NCBI GenBank assembly: GCA_009767595.1
Contig: VSDK01009724.1
Location: forward strand, 335,927-399,926
Direction: 5' to 3'
Length of the DNA stretch: 64,000 bases
Source of the DNA: Symbiodinium kawagutii
Taxonomy: Eukaryota; Sar; Dinophyceae; Suessiales; Symbiodiniaceae
This document shows, piece after piece, positions 40,743-51,619 of this stretch. The notes beneath the pieces were generated by a model. It was not told where the DNA came from and did no database searches. It saw only the letters and a program-made list of their open reading frames with translations. The translations under genes and the position numbers were made by a program. The first letter of the stretch is position 1; every line of letters starts with the position of its first letter.

Positions 40743-41221
40743 CTACACATAACTACACAAATTCCAAGAGCGATAGGTCGAAGTCAAGATTATATCGCTA
40801 GCGGCCAGCAGTGGCCGTCGACCCATGGCCTTGAAGATACCACATCATGTGGCAATTCAACAACCCTTAATCCTTACACATATCGGATATCGTCCATGTG
40901 CACTATATCAACCACAGCAAGCATCCAGCACTTAAGATCATACCTGTGCTACAGCTGTTTTACACTTGTTACCCATGGCTAGTTCATCACTGAAAAGGGA
41001 GAAGAAAAGAACAAGCCGCCTGTGTTTAGTGAACACTGCATGTCAGATGACCAAAACAAGCCGCCCACGAAACACCTCACATCTAGAGCTGGGCTTCTAA
41101 ACTAATGTGATTCATCCCTATTGCTTTTGGTTCCATGCCTTGTGATTACATGCCCAATTTATCCCAACTTGACTTCATGTTATGAAAAAATATCCCTACC
41201 ATTGGCGTTGCCTCCTCGCAG

Positions 41222-41438
41222 ACCCTCGAGACATGACAGGCTCGTGGTCTCAGTTGCAACAGCTTGGCCCAGCCACCGGTTCTCCGTGCCCGTAGGCGTC
41301 GTGAACGCCGTCGTTCCAATCGGTCCGGCGGCGACAACAGCCGAGAGCGGCCTGCTTCGAAACAGCGTGGGTGCCGCTTCGCTGAGGCAAGGGCGACTAA
41401 AACAAGGACCTTTTTTTGAGACTAAAAATGGGTGGTAA
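41222..41438 (+). CDS. Candidate terminal exon
   Basis: A superb pyrimidine-rich acceptor (GGCGTTGCCTCCTCGCAG) precedes RLVVSVATAWPSHRFSVPVG, VVNAVVPIGPAATTAESGLL, RNSVGAASLRQGRLKQGPFF, ETKNGW, TAA. Very strong GC3. Possibly a mitochondrial or chloroplast targeting-like composition (Ser, Arg, Ala), which is only inference. Confidence 0.48.
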
Positions 41439-41439
41439 A

Positions 41440-42326
41440 ATGTTTAGAAGGATTTGGAGGGACTTGTCTAGAGATCGTTTTAGAGATTAAAGGGGAGGAA
41501 GTTGTGATGTTTTTCTGACTTTTAGGACTTGAAAATTGAAGAAAAACCACAAAAGGGGGAGGAAACTGAGTCCTTTTTCACTCAAGAGGATTTCATATTG
41601 GACTTCAAAATTTTGAATATGAAATAATATGAATGATTTGATGTAGAAAGGCTTCAAAAGCAACAGTAAGTAATCCATATCCGTAAACAACCCATAAACT
41701 CGACTCAACGAATCCATATCCAACCCACAAAAGTCTGTACTAAGCTCAACTCGGGGTTCAGATCTCCACCAACGCCACTCCAAGGACTCCCCTTGGACTT
41801 CAAGGACGAAGCAACGTGAATAGCTACAGCTGCTGGAAGGAAGCTATGTTCACGATAGGAAGTGGAAGAGTCTCCTTCAACAAGAACCTATGTCTGCTTT
41901 CTCGTCAATTCAATAGTCATTCAGATATCACTCCAACTAGCCACCCCTTCCAAGCAATGATCTGTAGGGGTAATGTTGATTCGTCATGATAGTAGTGATG
42001 GGTCATTGACAATCAACGATCACAAGAAGGGGTCTACAACAGTAGCTATCAACTGGCATGTCCAAAGTTATCCGCCCCGGCTGTTGCTATCATTTGTCAT
42101 CTGTTTTCTTTGCTAGAAATTATGACCGTGTGGGCCCTTGATCTTTGATGATGTCGATTGCATGCACAGTATGACTGTGCAGTTGGCATTGCTGGGCAAC
42201 ATGTTATACCCTGTTTGCTCAGTGGAATGAATCATCAGGAACCCATTTACTTCAAAAAGGACATAGTACATCTATATCATACATAAATAATACCTATCTA
42301 TCTACATCCAACGATATTTTGTCTGG
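41440..42326. other. Noncoding stretch
   Basis: No supported gene; some AAGGACTC/GGACTT words around 41760-41810. Confidence 0.4.
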
Positions 42327-42569
42327 TTGCTACTCCTACCGCTCCAGTACAGCGGCCAAATATGTGGAACCCCCGAACCCATTGAATGCCTTATTGTTTC
42401 AATGGCATACAGTAAATGTGCGAGTGTTCTCCATTCTTATCAATTGGTGTTGTTTCTGGCTGGGGGTTCAACCCTTCTGAAAAAGAATTCGTCAGTCATT
42501 CACGCGCTGCCAATAGAGTCAATCCCACTCGACCTAGCACGAATCTCACCTTCCGTGAGAAACGTTTAA
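42327..42569 (+). CDS. Weak candidate ORF, 80 codons
   Basis: Contains GTPEPIECLIVSMAYSKCAS, VLHSYQLVLFLAGGSTLLKK, stop TAA. Moderate codon support. Start codon uncertain. Confidence 0.3.
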   Translation: MLLLPLQYSGQICGTPEPIECLIVSMAYSKCASVLHSYQLVLFLAGGSTLLKKNSSVIHALPIESIPLDLARISPSVRNV

Positions 42570-43048
42570 CAGAATTTGTCAATCAAGCAACCATCCCACA
42601 GTAAAACTTAGTATGCCAGAAAACAAAAAACACAAACCACCTTAAAGCCACCAACCACCTTTCTACTGTGCAAAAATTAAGAGTTTCCAGCTGGTGGTGC
42701 TGCTTAGGTCACCCAAAACCTAGGACACTGCGGCCAAGAAACACGCCAAAGATGCATGATTCATGGCATGGCGCAGGCAAGCGATACTGCAAGGAACGTG
42801 TGACCCAAAGAGTGAACACTGTGGCTTTCTTACTGCTGGTGAGGTTTGATTCTATGAAATCGTCCTAGGAAAGCTTTATGATTGGTGGTTGCAACAAGGT
42901 TTCCTGTGTGAGGCTTGATTGTATGGATTATGAGCGTAGGTGTCTTTTTGGGGCCTGTCAGTTCCCGAGGGGAACCAGGCCCCAAGAAGCTGAGGGATGT
43001 CACTAAGGACCACTGAGGACTTCCGGGATCAGGCTATGAGGTATCCTG

Positions 43049-43324
43049 TTGACTCCTGGAATAGCCTTCCAGGAAGGCTCTCAGCTTATGCTCATGGCGT
43101 CAAGCCCCCGAATCTCACCCTGGGTTCCAAACTCGGTTCTCCATGAACAGTTGTGCCTTGATATCCTAGTGAACCATGTAGCTCGGAGCGCTCTGGTACA
43201 CCTGGGTCTGCACTTGCGATTTGCACGTCCGATTCCTGGGAAGCTTATTCTAGTAAATCAGCCGAGATGGCTATGGCATTGGCTACGTGGAGGACTGGCA
43301 TGGGCCAGGTATCGAAAAGGTTGA
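43049..43324 (+). CDS. Weak candidate coding segment
   Basis: Frame with NSVLHEQLCLDILVNHVARS, ALVHLGLHLRFARPIPGKLI, LVNQPRWLWHWLRGGLAWAR, stop TGA. Ordinary composition, no splice support. Confidence 0.33.
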   Translation: MTPGIAFQEGSQLMLMASSPRISPWVPNSVLHEQLCLDILVNHVARSALVHLGLHLRFARPIPGKLILVNQPRWLWHWLRGGLAWARYRKG

Positions 43325-44023
43325 GACTGCAAGCATCCCAAGCATTCCCAAGATCCTCAAATACAAGTGTTTTGACTCGCAATCCTGATTGTCATACAGC
43401 ACCCTCTCCCTGAAGTGCGTGCTTTACACGAGGGTTTGATTGCTTTATTGATATGGATCAAACAAGCCACTGATTCCTTTCATGTCCACCATTGAAATCA
43501 AGGAACTGTAGATAAATATGCCGCGCATATCACACATGGTATGAAAAGCAATAAGATCTAAAAAGGGGCGATGACATGCGATGACAATCAAAAGCAAATT
43601 ATTTGTCATTACACAAACTACTGTATAGATTCCAATCGCAATGAATCACAACTACCGTACTCAATAGGCAATGCTGAGCAACAATCAAAACAGCCTGCGA
43701 ACATTCTCGAAGTCCATAGTCACAGTCAATGCTCAATAATTCTTGGAGCACGTTCAGCATGTTCGGGGCAGAACGCAATCTTCCCACAGAGACCAGGTGT
43801 TGTTTCCAAAGCCATGTGGGTTGACACAAACCTGCTGTGTACCTCTTGCAGCTGGAGAAGCAAGCAACTGCAAGGTGTAATCCTCAGCTATTCCAATTGA
43901 ACAGTAAAATGTCCGCATTCTCCCTTCATGGCGGACAGCTTTGTCCTAATAGCAGTTACTTGGTTGTCCCAAGTTGTCACAGGCATTCTACTGCTACAAT
44001 TCATGTCGAATTTTCGAGCCGTT

Positions 44024-44160
44024 TCACCTGGCCATGGTAGATCCCCATGTCGAAGTCACCAGGGCTTCAGGCAACGTGCACCGAAGCCCTGCCGGGGGCT
44101 CCTCCGCGTCGATGCACAGCAGGCCGTTGCGGCGTTGCTCCAGCGTCCCGCTGGAACCTT
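44024..44160 (-). CDS. GC-rich exon candidate
   Basis: Minus strand LKGSSGTLEQRRNGLLCIDA, EEPPAGLRCTLPEALVTSTW, GSTMAR, TGA. Codons are almost all GC-ending. A donor-like GCGCAG|GTACGT lies just upstream (about 44170), so an adjacent exon may end there. The plus strand is also open in two frames. Confidence 0.4.
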
Positions 44161-44224
44161 TGAGACGTACCTGCGCTGCCGTGGGAAGCTGCGGAGCACC
44201 CCACCTGAGGTGGCACATAGACAT

Positions 44225-44305
44225 ACAAAGATCGGTAGAATAGATAGGTATCATAGATAGGTATCTATGTAGATAGATATTATATATCTATATATATATA
44301 GGTAT
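44225..44305. repeat. ATAGATAGGTATC palindromic microsatellite
   Basis: Imperfect GATA units with inverted TATC copies. Confidence 0.75.
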
Positions 44306-45345
44306 TGTAAATGTTTTTTTTACAAAGTTGGCAATACATAGATATGTATAGGTAGAGTATCCAATTCTACAGTATGGGAGTAGATAATGACAGATATGTC
44401 TTGATAAATTAGAGTGTGAATGGGACTATCTTTATCACTAAGTCAGTTGTAATTAATGATTGTAATCCATGACTTAATCGTTACTGGAGAAGAGAATCTG
44501 TACCAAAACCAACCGTGGCTGCTCAAGTAAAACCCACCCCTTGGTAGAAAACTCCAGGGCGTGATTTTTGGAACTTTGGGTGTCCGTGTAAATACGAATA
44601 CATGAGAATATATCAGCTATAAGATTTAATTCATAAGTATGCCTGTGTCTTGGAAACTCCTTCCAATTAGCCAATGACCATTTTCTATAGGGACTATGGA
44701 TATCTACGTGTCCCCTTGGAAATAGACAAAACTTGGGACGGTTAGTTTTTGGGACCTCAAATCATGGACCTCCTTACCCTCCCTCACTACCAACTATGCC
44801 CTCAGAATGAGGGAACAAGAACTGTGCTTCAGTACCTATAGTGTTTATAGGGCTTATTGATCAAGCCGTTGTCTTCGCTCATCTTCACACTTCCTTACAC
44901 TTCAGTTTCCTTGCAGTACCATTAGTATGGGACGAGATAGACGAAACTTGAATATGTATTGATGACAAAACTGAAACAACATTATGTCGAACGAAATCTG
45001 ATACATTCGGATTACTAATACACTCCTATAAGACCATGCTTTTAATGACTGCCGCTGCCTTCGGCTCCCATGGCTCTACACTTCTGAGTTGGAACCCTGG
45101 TTCCAACAAATCAAAGCTACGGAATGCCTCCTGGTCGCGTTTTGCATTGGCATGACTCCGCGAAGACTTATTCGACTTCACACTTCTACTGGACCCTAAC
45201 TCGGAGTTTCTCTACGAAACTTTTTTGGATTATTATACATACTTATCGATTTTCAAGCACTACTTTCTGTCATCAATTATCAATGACAACTATCACTTAT
45301 AATCATCAATTATTCATACTTGACAATCACTACCTATGCTTTTTC
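44306..45345. other. Noncoding stretch
   Basis: No supported gene; AT-rich with TATCAATTAT-like words before the family A element. Confidence 0.4.
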
Positions 45346-45469
45346 CATGTGGCTGTGTGTGTCAAAACCCCGTACCCCTGGTTCCCCCATCATTAACCAT
45401 TGTTTTCCCACTATTGTTGTTGGTTATTCTCCCCCATTATTGCTGGTTAATATTGACCTATAGGCATGT
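45346..45469 (-). mobile_element. Family A element, inverted, complete
   Basis: CATGTGGCTGTGTGTGTCAA on the left and TTAATATTGACCTATAGGCA on the right. Interior GGTTCCCCCATCATTAACCA and CATTGTTTTCCCA match the family. Confidence 0.88.
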
Positions 45470-45499
45470 GTTGTTTCGTAAAACCATTCCTGTGCCCAG

Positions 45500-45682
45500 G
45501 AGCTTTCCATGGTCCGCTCGAATCGGCAAGGGCACCACTGGACCCAAACGAGAAACGAGGTCAAACAGCAGGGGCTGCTCTGCCTGGGCCACGTGGAGAC
45601 TTCAACAGTCGGCGTTCCTGCTACAGAGTGCTACTCCCTGCAGATCACTAAAGTGGTGAACATAACTGGGCTAACACTGTAG
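45500..45682 (+). CDS. Candidate terminal exon downstream of an element
   Basis: Acceptor CCATTCCTGTGCCCAG|G lies 30 bp after the family A element. Phase 0 reads ELSMVRSNRQGHHWTQTRNE, VKQQGLLCLGHVETSTVGVP, ATECYSLQITKVVNITGLTL, TAG. GC3-rich, purine-first codons. 60 residues, soluble. Another plus frame (ending LLPADH) is open but has no matching acceptor. Confidence 0.5.
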   Translation, partial: ELSMVRSNRQGHHWTQTRNEVKQQGLLCLGHVETSTVGVPATECYSLQITKVVNITGLTL

Positions 45683-45749
45683 CAGTATTTCATTATACTT
45701 ATCAAGTATATGGCAGTATTGGTTTATAACTAGGGTAACTATCAGGGAA

Positions 45750-46076
45750 ATGGTAGATATAACTTTAGTTAAATGGCTTATCAACCAGGGGGGGTTCACT
45801 CTGTATCCCCATTTGAGCATTAGTTCTGGTACCAAGTTGTATCAAGCTGTCAAGGATTTCACAATTTTGCTTGCGGATGGTTCTGCTCATGATTCAGGCC
45901 CATGTAGTGGGCCTATCTCCATTTTCATTCGCTATAAACCACTGTTGTTCCCGATGATTTACTGCAACCAGTCTTGTCTTGACACATTGTCTTTTTGCGG
46001 CCAATGTCCGAAGCAACAACCCCGAAAATGCCGGACGCTTGCGATGAAAATAAGCGTCTCAAGCATCCGCAAGTGA
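45750..46076 (+). CDS. ORF, 108 aa, unknown
   Basis: ATG (context GGAAATGG) to TGA. MVDITLVKWLINQGGFTLYP, HLSISSGTKLYQAVKDFTIL, LADGSAHDSGPCSGPISIFI and a Cys-rich CNQSCLDTLSFCGQCPKQQP tail. Codons are less GC-rich than neighbouring exons. Confidence 0.4.
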   Translation: MVDITLVKWLINQGGFTLYPHLSISSGTKLYQAVKDFTILLADGSAHDSGPCSGPISIFIRYKPLLFPMIYCNQSCLDTLSFCGQCPKQQPRKCRTLAMKISVSSIRK

Positions 46077-46680
46077 CTATCACATAGCAAAGGGTTCCCA
46101 GTAGTGAATACTGCTGTGATTTGAGGTGTAGGGCTATACCTATTCAGCATACTGGTGGAGACGATAGACTTTGGTTCAGCAATAGCAAAATAAATTACTA
46201 TGAACAGACTGAAACAAGCCAGTATACTGAGCTGGAGGGTCATGTTCAAGAATTCAAAGTCTGTGATGTGCTTCTGCTAGCGGTATATAATTCTTCTTAG
46301 CTAGCCCTGGCTGAGCAAAGAGTTTATTTCTGGATGTGGAGTTCCTGATGGAACCGGGGGTTCAGGTGAGTGTGGTTGAGTGCTTGCAAATGTAAATCTG
46401 CAGGATTTGAGTTCCTGGGATTCCCTTGAGAGCATCTGTGCTGGAGGATGTACGGGAAATAGATGGATTTACATGCGAAGTGCCCATACATATCGACAGC
46501 TGGAGGATATACATCCAAAATACTTCCAGCGTCAATTTCAACCTAGGCCGCAATAAAAATCTAGAGGATGCCGCTTCTGGCTGAGCACAGATTAAACCTG
46601 CATGAAGGAACCAAGGTTTGTAGGATGTGACTCCAGGATTTATACTATGTTCACTAAAGTAAAATATATATATATACCTT
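46077..46680. other. Noncoding stretch
   Basis: No supported gene; CTGGAGGATxTAC words recur near 46440-46520. Confidence 0.35.
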
Positions 46681-46719
46681 ATAAACCTTGACTTGAGTGA
46701 CTTGAGTCACGATGCACAT

Positions 46720-46892
46720 AGTAATCCCTACGACTTGAGTCACTCGCTGGTCATATTCCGACCCCAGCTGCACCTCATAGACTGAGCTAACTCGAGGCCA
46801 TCCATCTTCGCCGTAGCATCCCTGGGGATCGCGCTTGGGGGTGTCGTCTGTGATGGTTTCCATGGATCTCCCAGGGGGATGGCAGCTGCACA
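46720..46892 (-). CDS. Candidate exon, acidic
   Basis: Minus strand, after CAACTTTTGCAG. The frame with METITDDTPKRDPQGCYGED, GWPRVSSVYEVQLGSEYDQR, VTQ is GC3-rich; possible donor CAA|GTCGTA. An alternative frame from the acceptor (IVQLPSPWEIHGNHHRRHPQ) is shorter. Not recognised. Confidence 0.42.
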
Positions 46893-47160
46893 ATCTGCAA
46901 AAGTTGCCATTCAACTATGTAAAAAAATGACACCATATTGTACAAGTCAGGTGCAATCTCGAACATCTCTCGAAAATGGCAAGCAAAAACCATGGATCCC
47001 ACTAGTAACGAAAACACATGATGTGAACACGAATCATGCTTATTGACATGTGCTTTCTGACACAGATACGTCTTCACAACACGTACCTGTTCTCAACACA
47101 TGAGCTCTCACACACCTGTTCACAACACCTCTAACCAAGATTTTTGTCAGGGTCAACATC

Positions 47161-47328
47161 CTATTTGGGATGCTCCCGATTTCTTGCTGGGTTGATATTG
47201 ACCTCGGGGGCGACCTCGGCCGTTCCCTTCCACGCCTCGTTGTGTTGCTGTTGGAAGTCGTTCTCCGGCATCTGCATCCTGAGGCGAGCCGCGGGCGGAG
47301 GTCGCGGAAAGGTTGGGGTTGGAGCCAT
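47161..47328 (-). CDS. Complete small ORF, 55 aa
   Basis: Minus strand, ATG (context ACAACGATGG) to TAG. MAPTPTFPRPPPAARLRMQM, PENDFQQQHNEAWKGTAEVA, PEVNINPARNREHPK. Among the strongest codon signatures in the window. A Pro-rich start, then a polar, probably disordered protein. The two other minus frames and one plus frame are partly open, which weakens certainty. Confidence 0.47.
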   Translation of the reverse strand: MAPTPTFPRPPPAARLRMQMPENDFQQQHNEAWKGTAEVAPEVNINPARNREHPK

Positions 47329-47399
47329 CGTTGTAGCAGCTGTACCTCTCTAGTTGTAGACTTATGGTATTGAGCAGTTTGTGGACAGATGTTTTTGCC

Positions 47400-48427
47400 A
47401 TAGAACTCAGACTCTATTAGGTATACATCTGTTTAAATTCAATGGTATACATGTTTACATATGTATCATGACAATATATAATATGTATACACATTGTTTG
47501 TAAGATCATACTGTATTGATTTTATTTCATGAATTTAACTGCATGCAAAAATTGTTAATGGGTCATGACATGGTCATACTTATAGCTAATGTTTAGCTAT
47601 TAACCACTAACCAAGGGACCCTATGTATCCTTCTCTTGCTTACTAAGCACTTGGTTACTAGGGTAGTTGCTTACTTCCGGCTAGCTAGTATTCACTTAGG
47701 GTAATTCGTGAAGCACTTAGTCACTGACCATACCAGTCATAACCCACTAATTTCGGTAGCTACTCGGATAACCATGGTTACCAACCACTTGAGTAGTTCC
47801 CAACCATGATTACCAACCACTTAAGTTACATTCACTATCATTCACTTGCTTACTCACCATTGTTACCCACGACTAACCGACTAACCATGGTCACTAAGCA
47901 CTTCAGTGAGCTGAGCCCCCGGGCTCCACCAGGCATTGATGTCGGAGGTTGCGCGGAGCGTCCCGAGTGACCTGCGTGATGCGGTGCGGCCACAGCGCTT
48001 ATAACGTCCGTTTGACCTTCAAAGCGTAGGGTGGTTCATAGGGGTGATATACAGAATATACTATTATACTAATGTATTATGCTATGATATAGTGTATTCT
48101 ACTATAATACTACTATACTATTGTACTATACTAATTATTCTACTATTATAATCGATTATACTAGCGTATGATATGTAATACCGATACTTATACTGTATGG
48201 TGATATATTGTATTGTACTATTACCTTTTCAGTATAGGAATTATCAATATATCACAATACGGTAGTCTAAAGGGTGATATACGGAAACCTACTTGTGTCT
48301 GATTTATTTATAGTATATAATTGATGGAAATTATGCATCAAGAAATGCAAAAATTAGTGAACAATATATCTTATACGTTCTTATATGGTTTTATGATATG
48401 ATTAGCCACCTTTACCTTGTTTTGCCT
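47400..48427. other. AT-rich degenerate repeats with one GC block
   Basis: ACCACTTGGTTACTAGG / AACCATGGTTACCAACC words at 47590-47890, and ACTATACTATTGTACTATAC words at 48050-48260. Between them a GC block (47917-48005) reads RCGRTASRRSLGTLRATSDI on the minus strand; it could be an exon fragment. Confidence 0.5.
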
Positions 48428-48745
48428 TCATAGGCGTTGTATGGCGTAGTGTAACGGGCCCAGTTGCACAAGTAGCGCAAAGCAGACTTGAAAAGTCGCA
48501 AAGATTCGAAGCAGAATGGCTAAGTGAAACCATGAACCAATTCCACATCTATGATGATACTCCTGGGTGTAACCAGTGCTTGAAAAGGATTGAAAACGGG
48601 GGACACCAAAGGTAGAGCAGCTGGGATGAAAGTCAAAGGAGTTTTTCAGCAGCGCAAGTAGGATCTCTGTACGCAACGAGCCGGTGAAGGCAGATGGGAA
48701 GACAGAAGACGAAGAAGCAAGACCTTTGTCACCCGTCGTCTCCAT
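48428..48745 (-). CDS. Complete ORF, 105 aa
   Basis: Minus strand, ATG to TGA. METTGDKGLASSSSVFPSAF, TGSLRTEILLALLKNSFDFH, PSCSTFGVPRFQSFSSTGYT, then a hydrophobic FHLAILLRIFATFQVCFALL tail. The Ser-rich N-terminus could be a targeting region. Unknown family. Confidence 0.43.
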   Translation of the reverse strand: METTGDKGLASSSSVFPSAFTGSLRTEILLALLKNSFDFHPSCSTFGVPRFQSFSSTGYTQEYHHRCGIGSWFHLAILLRIFATFQVCFALLVQLGPLHYAIQRL

Positions 48746-49009
48746 CGGTCATCAATCACCGGGTGATCAGCCATCAGGCATCAAGCATCAGTCATCCGTC
48801 ATCATTCATATGTCATCTGTCATCATCGTGAAGGCATAGGCAAACTGCGAGGAAGCGAGGAGGGAGAGGAGGGAGAGGGGGGAGTTAGCCTGCTACACCA
48901 GGGACAAGGGAGGCCAGCCCCCCCCTTTGCTTCGAAAAGTAAAACTCAAGCTAGCCCTCCAGGAAGCTACCTTTCGCGATTAACCTCCGTGAACCATGGT
49001 GACCATCCT

Positions 49010-49228
49010 ATGGAAATCCATAAGGTCAAAGCGCTCTACCGTTATGGGTATAGCTACAAAGTGAAAGGGTTTCAACGAAGGCCTATCTTGGATAACATGG
49101 TTCAAGTAGGTGAACAATTCTGGATGTATTTTCACCCGCAAGGGTCTGGTCGTACCGTTCGGTCATTCCAAAGAAGCTGGTGTGTCCAGCATGCCTATAG
49201 CCCTCATGCGGCTTTCGGGGGCGGATGA
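49010..49228 (+). CDS. Complete small ORF, 72 aa
   Basis: ATG (context ATCCTATGG) to TGA. MEIHKVKALYRYGYSYKVKG, FQRRPILDNMVQVGEQFWMY, FHPQGSGRTVRSFQRSWCVQ, HAYSPHAAFGGG. Basic, aromatic-rich, coding-like codons. Overlaps the minus-strand candidate below by about 65 bp, so both cannot be fully coding without overlap. Confidence 0.43.
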   Translation: MEIHKVKALYRYGYSYKVKGFQRRPILDNMVQVGEQFWMYFHPQGSGRTVRSFQRSWCVQHAYSPHAAFGGG

Positions 49229-49525
49229 CTGATGAATGTGTCTGTGGTGTCTACTATGTGTCCCTGTGATGGTGTACATACGCGTTAGCCGATGTGTACC
49301 ATAGCACTCAGAAGCATGCAACCGCAAAAGCAAAAGCAAAAACCATGGTGAATCATTCCACATCACATGTCTTCTTTGCCTGCTGAATCCACTTGCAATG
49401 CCTGGAGTCCCAACAGGGCCACACAAAGAGCTTCCCGGTCGGACCCTCGTGGCATTTCCAATCTCCATTTGCAAGTCTCGGCAAAAGATGGCCTGGCGCG
49501 CTAAGGGGTGATCACCATCAACCAT
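49163..49525 (-). CDS. Candidate ORF, 120 codons
   Basis: Minus strand. DGDHPLARQAIFCRDLQMEI, GNATRVRPGSSLCGPVGTPG, IASGFSRQRRHVMWNDSPWF, then LLLLLRLHASECYGTHRLTR and a His/Arg-rich tail to TGA. One short hydrophobic run. Not recognised. Confidence 0.43.
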   Translation of the reverse strand: MVDGDHPLARQAIFCRDLQMEIGNATRVRPGSSLCGPVGTPGIASGFSRQRRHVMWNDSPWFLLLLLRLHASECYGTHRLTRMYTITGTHSRHHRHIHQSSAPESRMRAIGMLDTPASLE

Positions 49526-49703
49526 TAATAGTTGGGCTTATGATCCCCATCTATTTCTGGGGGGATCCCCTTTGGGGTCACCTTCCATCCCGTGGCTGAA
49601 AGGGAGCAACGTGCTGATCACCATCATGATGGAAGTGGGATTGCGACAAATGTTTTTTGCACCGCTTACGAGGGAAGCCAAAGGGCATGGTACCTTCATA
49701 CCC

Positions 49704-49737
49704 AATTCCCATTCATAGCAAATTCCCATTCATAGCA
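49704..49737 (+). repeat. 17-bp tandem duplication
   Basis: AATTCCCATTCATAGCA twice in a row. Confidence 0.95.
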
Positions 49738-49809
49738 TTCTACTTAGATCGATCTTGGCTTTGCAAAGAGATTACAAGCATAATACTGTATTTACTAACA
49801 CAACGTATG

Positions 49810-50143
49810 CTAAGGGATTGGATAGATTGACAAATAGGACCAGTTCACATGAATTCTAGCTGCTTGCTCTCTTAACATTTGTGGACTCATGCCGAAGCAG
49901 CTATGCTCAGAAGATTTGCAGAATTTGCCAATCATATCTACATAGGCAACTAGTTGAAACTGTCCATTTATGCACAACACCCCCCAAAATAGCAGCACGA
50001 CCCATGGGATGTTTTTTCTGAGTTTGAGAGCTATTGCTGGCTGAACTTCTAGGAGCTCTCTAGCCGACTCGTAGCACGTAGCGTCAGTTTCGAACCACCC
50101 AATCACTATCTCCAAACGAGAAATTGTCAGTCTCTTTGACCTA
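49810..50143 (-). CDS. Candidate terminal exon, about 110 codons
   Basis: Minus strand; acceptor-like CTTGGGGTAG|G then SKRLTISRLEIVIGWFETDA, TCYESARELLEVQPAIALKL, RKNIPWVVLLFWGVLCINGQ, FQLVAYVDMIGKFCKSSEHS, CFGMSPQMLREQAARIHVNW and onward to TAG. One probable membrane helix (WVVLLFWGVLC). Coding-like codons throughout. Confidence 0.45.
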
Positions 50144-50477
50144 CCCCAAGTGGTGTGGCACAGCAAGCCCTTTCGGGATTTGTCATGTTTACTGGCTTCC
50201 TGGTGGTTTGTCCGATTCTGGCCAGGGTACTGGAAACTTCAATGCAATACTTCATGCCCATTGCAATGACCCAGAGTTTACTGGTCAAGCATCCCCAGTT
50301 GGCTCATCATCATGGAAAGGGGATGAAATGGACAGTATTTCTAAAAGCCTTACAATAAATATATATTATATATATATATTACTTACTGTAACCCACATAA
50401 TGAAACATAATAATAAACATACAATAACCCATATGATGTAGCTCGTATATATACTTATAGCATCCTACAACTCATGA

Positions 50478-50996
50478 AGATATCACAACGACCAGAGATC
50501 TTCGACATCCGTCCTCGTGACCACCGCTATTCCACTGCACGCTGCAGAGTCCCAGTTCTTTGGAGCACGAAGTCACAACCTGAGCGGTGCCCCGGTCCTC
50601 CAAGCCATGAGTCCATCCGAAAACAAATGTTGTCCGTGCTGGTGGGAGCCCCAAACAGTCGCCCAGCCCCAAACGCTAAGCCATTGCGAAATGCAGCTTC
50701 AAAGCGAAACCGCGAAGCTCGATGATTCTATGAGTTCAATCGTTTCAACCTACGAGTTCAATCATGAACTCTTCTTCACAGTTGCTAAGAATCACCAAAA
50801 AAAAACAATTGAGTTAGATCCAGTAGAAGCCCATGGAGAGATCAGACCCTGCGAGGACGAACCTGTCTTGGACAGGCAGCATAAGGAACCAACAACCAGC
50901 TGGGGACGGCTTCTCGAGGCCAAGAACGAGCAAAGGCAGCACACGAACCTGAACACCCACACGCAATTCTTCTCTCGGCTTACCGACTTGGAGTGA
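50478..50996 (+). CDS. Long open exon, about 172 codons, acidic/polar
   Basis: Open from just after a TGA at 50475 to TGA at 50996. HAAESQFFGARSHNLSGAPV, LQAMSPSENKCCPCWWEPQT, SETAKLDDSMSSIVSTYEFN, HELFFTVAKNHQKKTIELDP, VEAHGEIRPCEDEPVLDRQH, KEPTTSWGRLLEAKNEQRQH and onward. Strong coding pattern. No ATG at the 5' edge; the first internal Met is MSPSENK, so it is probably the last exon of a longer gene. A CCPCWW cluster is notable. A second plus frame (ATG 50474, 83 codons) overlaps its first half. Confidence 0.55.
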   Translation, partial: RYHNDQRSSTSVLVTTAIPLHAAESQFFGARSHNLSGAPVLQAMSPSENKCCPCWWEPQTVAQPQTLSHCEMQLQSETAKLDDSMSSIVSTYEFNHELFFTVAKNHQKKTIELDPVEAHGEIRPCEDEPVLDRQHKEPTTSWGRLLEAKNEQRQHTNLNTHTQFFSRLTDLE

Positions 50997-50999
50997 AAG

Positions 51000-51240
51000 T
51001 TTTGGAGTACTTTCTTGGGAGGACAATCTTGTAAAGCTTTGAAGCAGGACACTCCTGAGACACTCTGGGAGGAGCACTGTCAGTATTAAGGAGACGGTTT
51101 TCAAACTCTTGTGAAGCACTGTTGCAAAACGCGCTCCGAAGAAACTCTTGCGAGAAACTCTTGCAAAACAATCTTTGAACACACTTCTTGGTGTGACACT
51201 CTTGGTTTGCCACTCTGGTGAAACAGTCTTTGTAAGAAAC
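51000..51240. repeat. Degenerate GAAACTCTTGC repeat
   Basis: Units such as GAAACTCTTGCGAGAAACTC and ACACTCTTGGTTTGCCACTC repeat imperfectly. Confidence 0.55.
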
Positions 51241-51329
51241 CCAAGGCCAATCGTGCTTAAAATAGATGTTGATTTGAAAATAAATTTCCCGAGCTATCGA
51301 TCCAAAACAAGCTCACAGAAGAGACATTT

Positions 51330-51615
51330 TGGAGAAAAGATAGCTGAGAGACCGAAAAGAGTTCAAAAGAATAGGTTTCTCTCTTGAGAAAACAAAGCTG
51401 AGAAGAGATAGTTCGGAAAAGAGATAGTTTGGAGTGACAAGAGATAGCTGAGACAAGAGACAGCTCAGACAAAAGATAGATCAGAGAACACATTTTGAAC
51501 AAGACTAGTTCAGAGAAGAGGTCGCTCAGAGGAGAGATAGCTTGGAGAAGAGATAAATAGTTCAGAGGAGAGATACCTCTGACGAGAGATGGCTCAGAGA
51601 AAACATTTCAAAGAA
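51330..51615 (+). repeat. Purine-rich CAGAGAAGAGATAGCT array
   Basis: At least twelve degenerate 16-18 bp units (GAGAAGAGATAGTTCGG, CAGAGGAGAGATAGCTTG and similar). Almost no C or T runs on the plus strand. Probably a minisatellite. Confidence 0.8.
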
Positions 51616-51619
51616 GAGG

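Noticed and set aside
47190..47212. GGTTGATATTGACC looks like a family A end.
   Set aside because: Only about 14 bases match, without TIR or partner, and it lies inside the 55-aa ORF.
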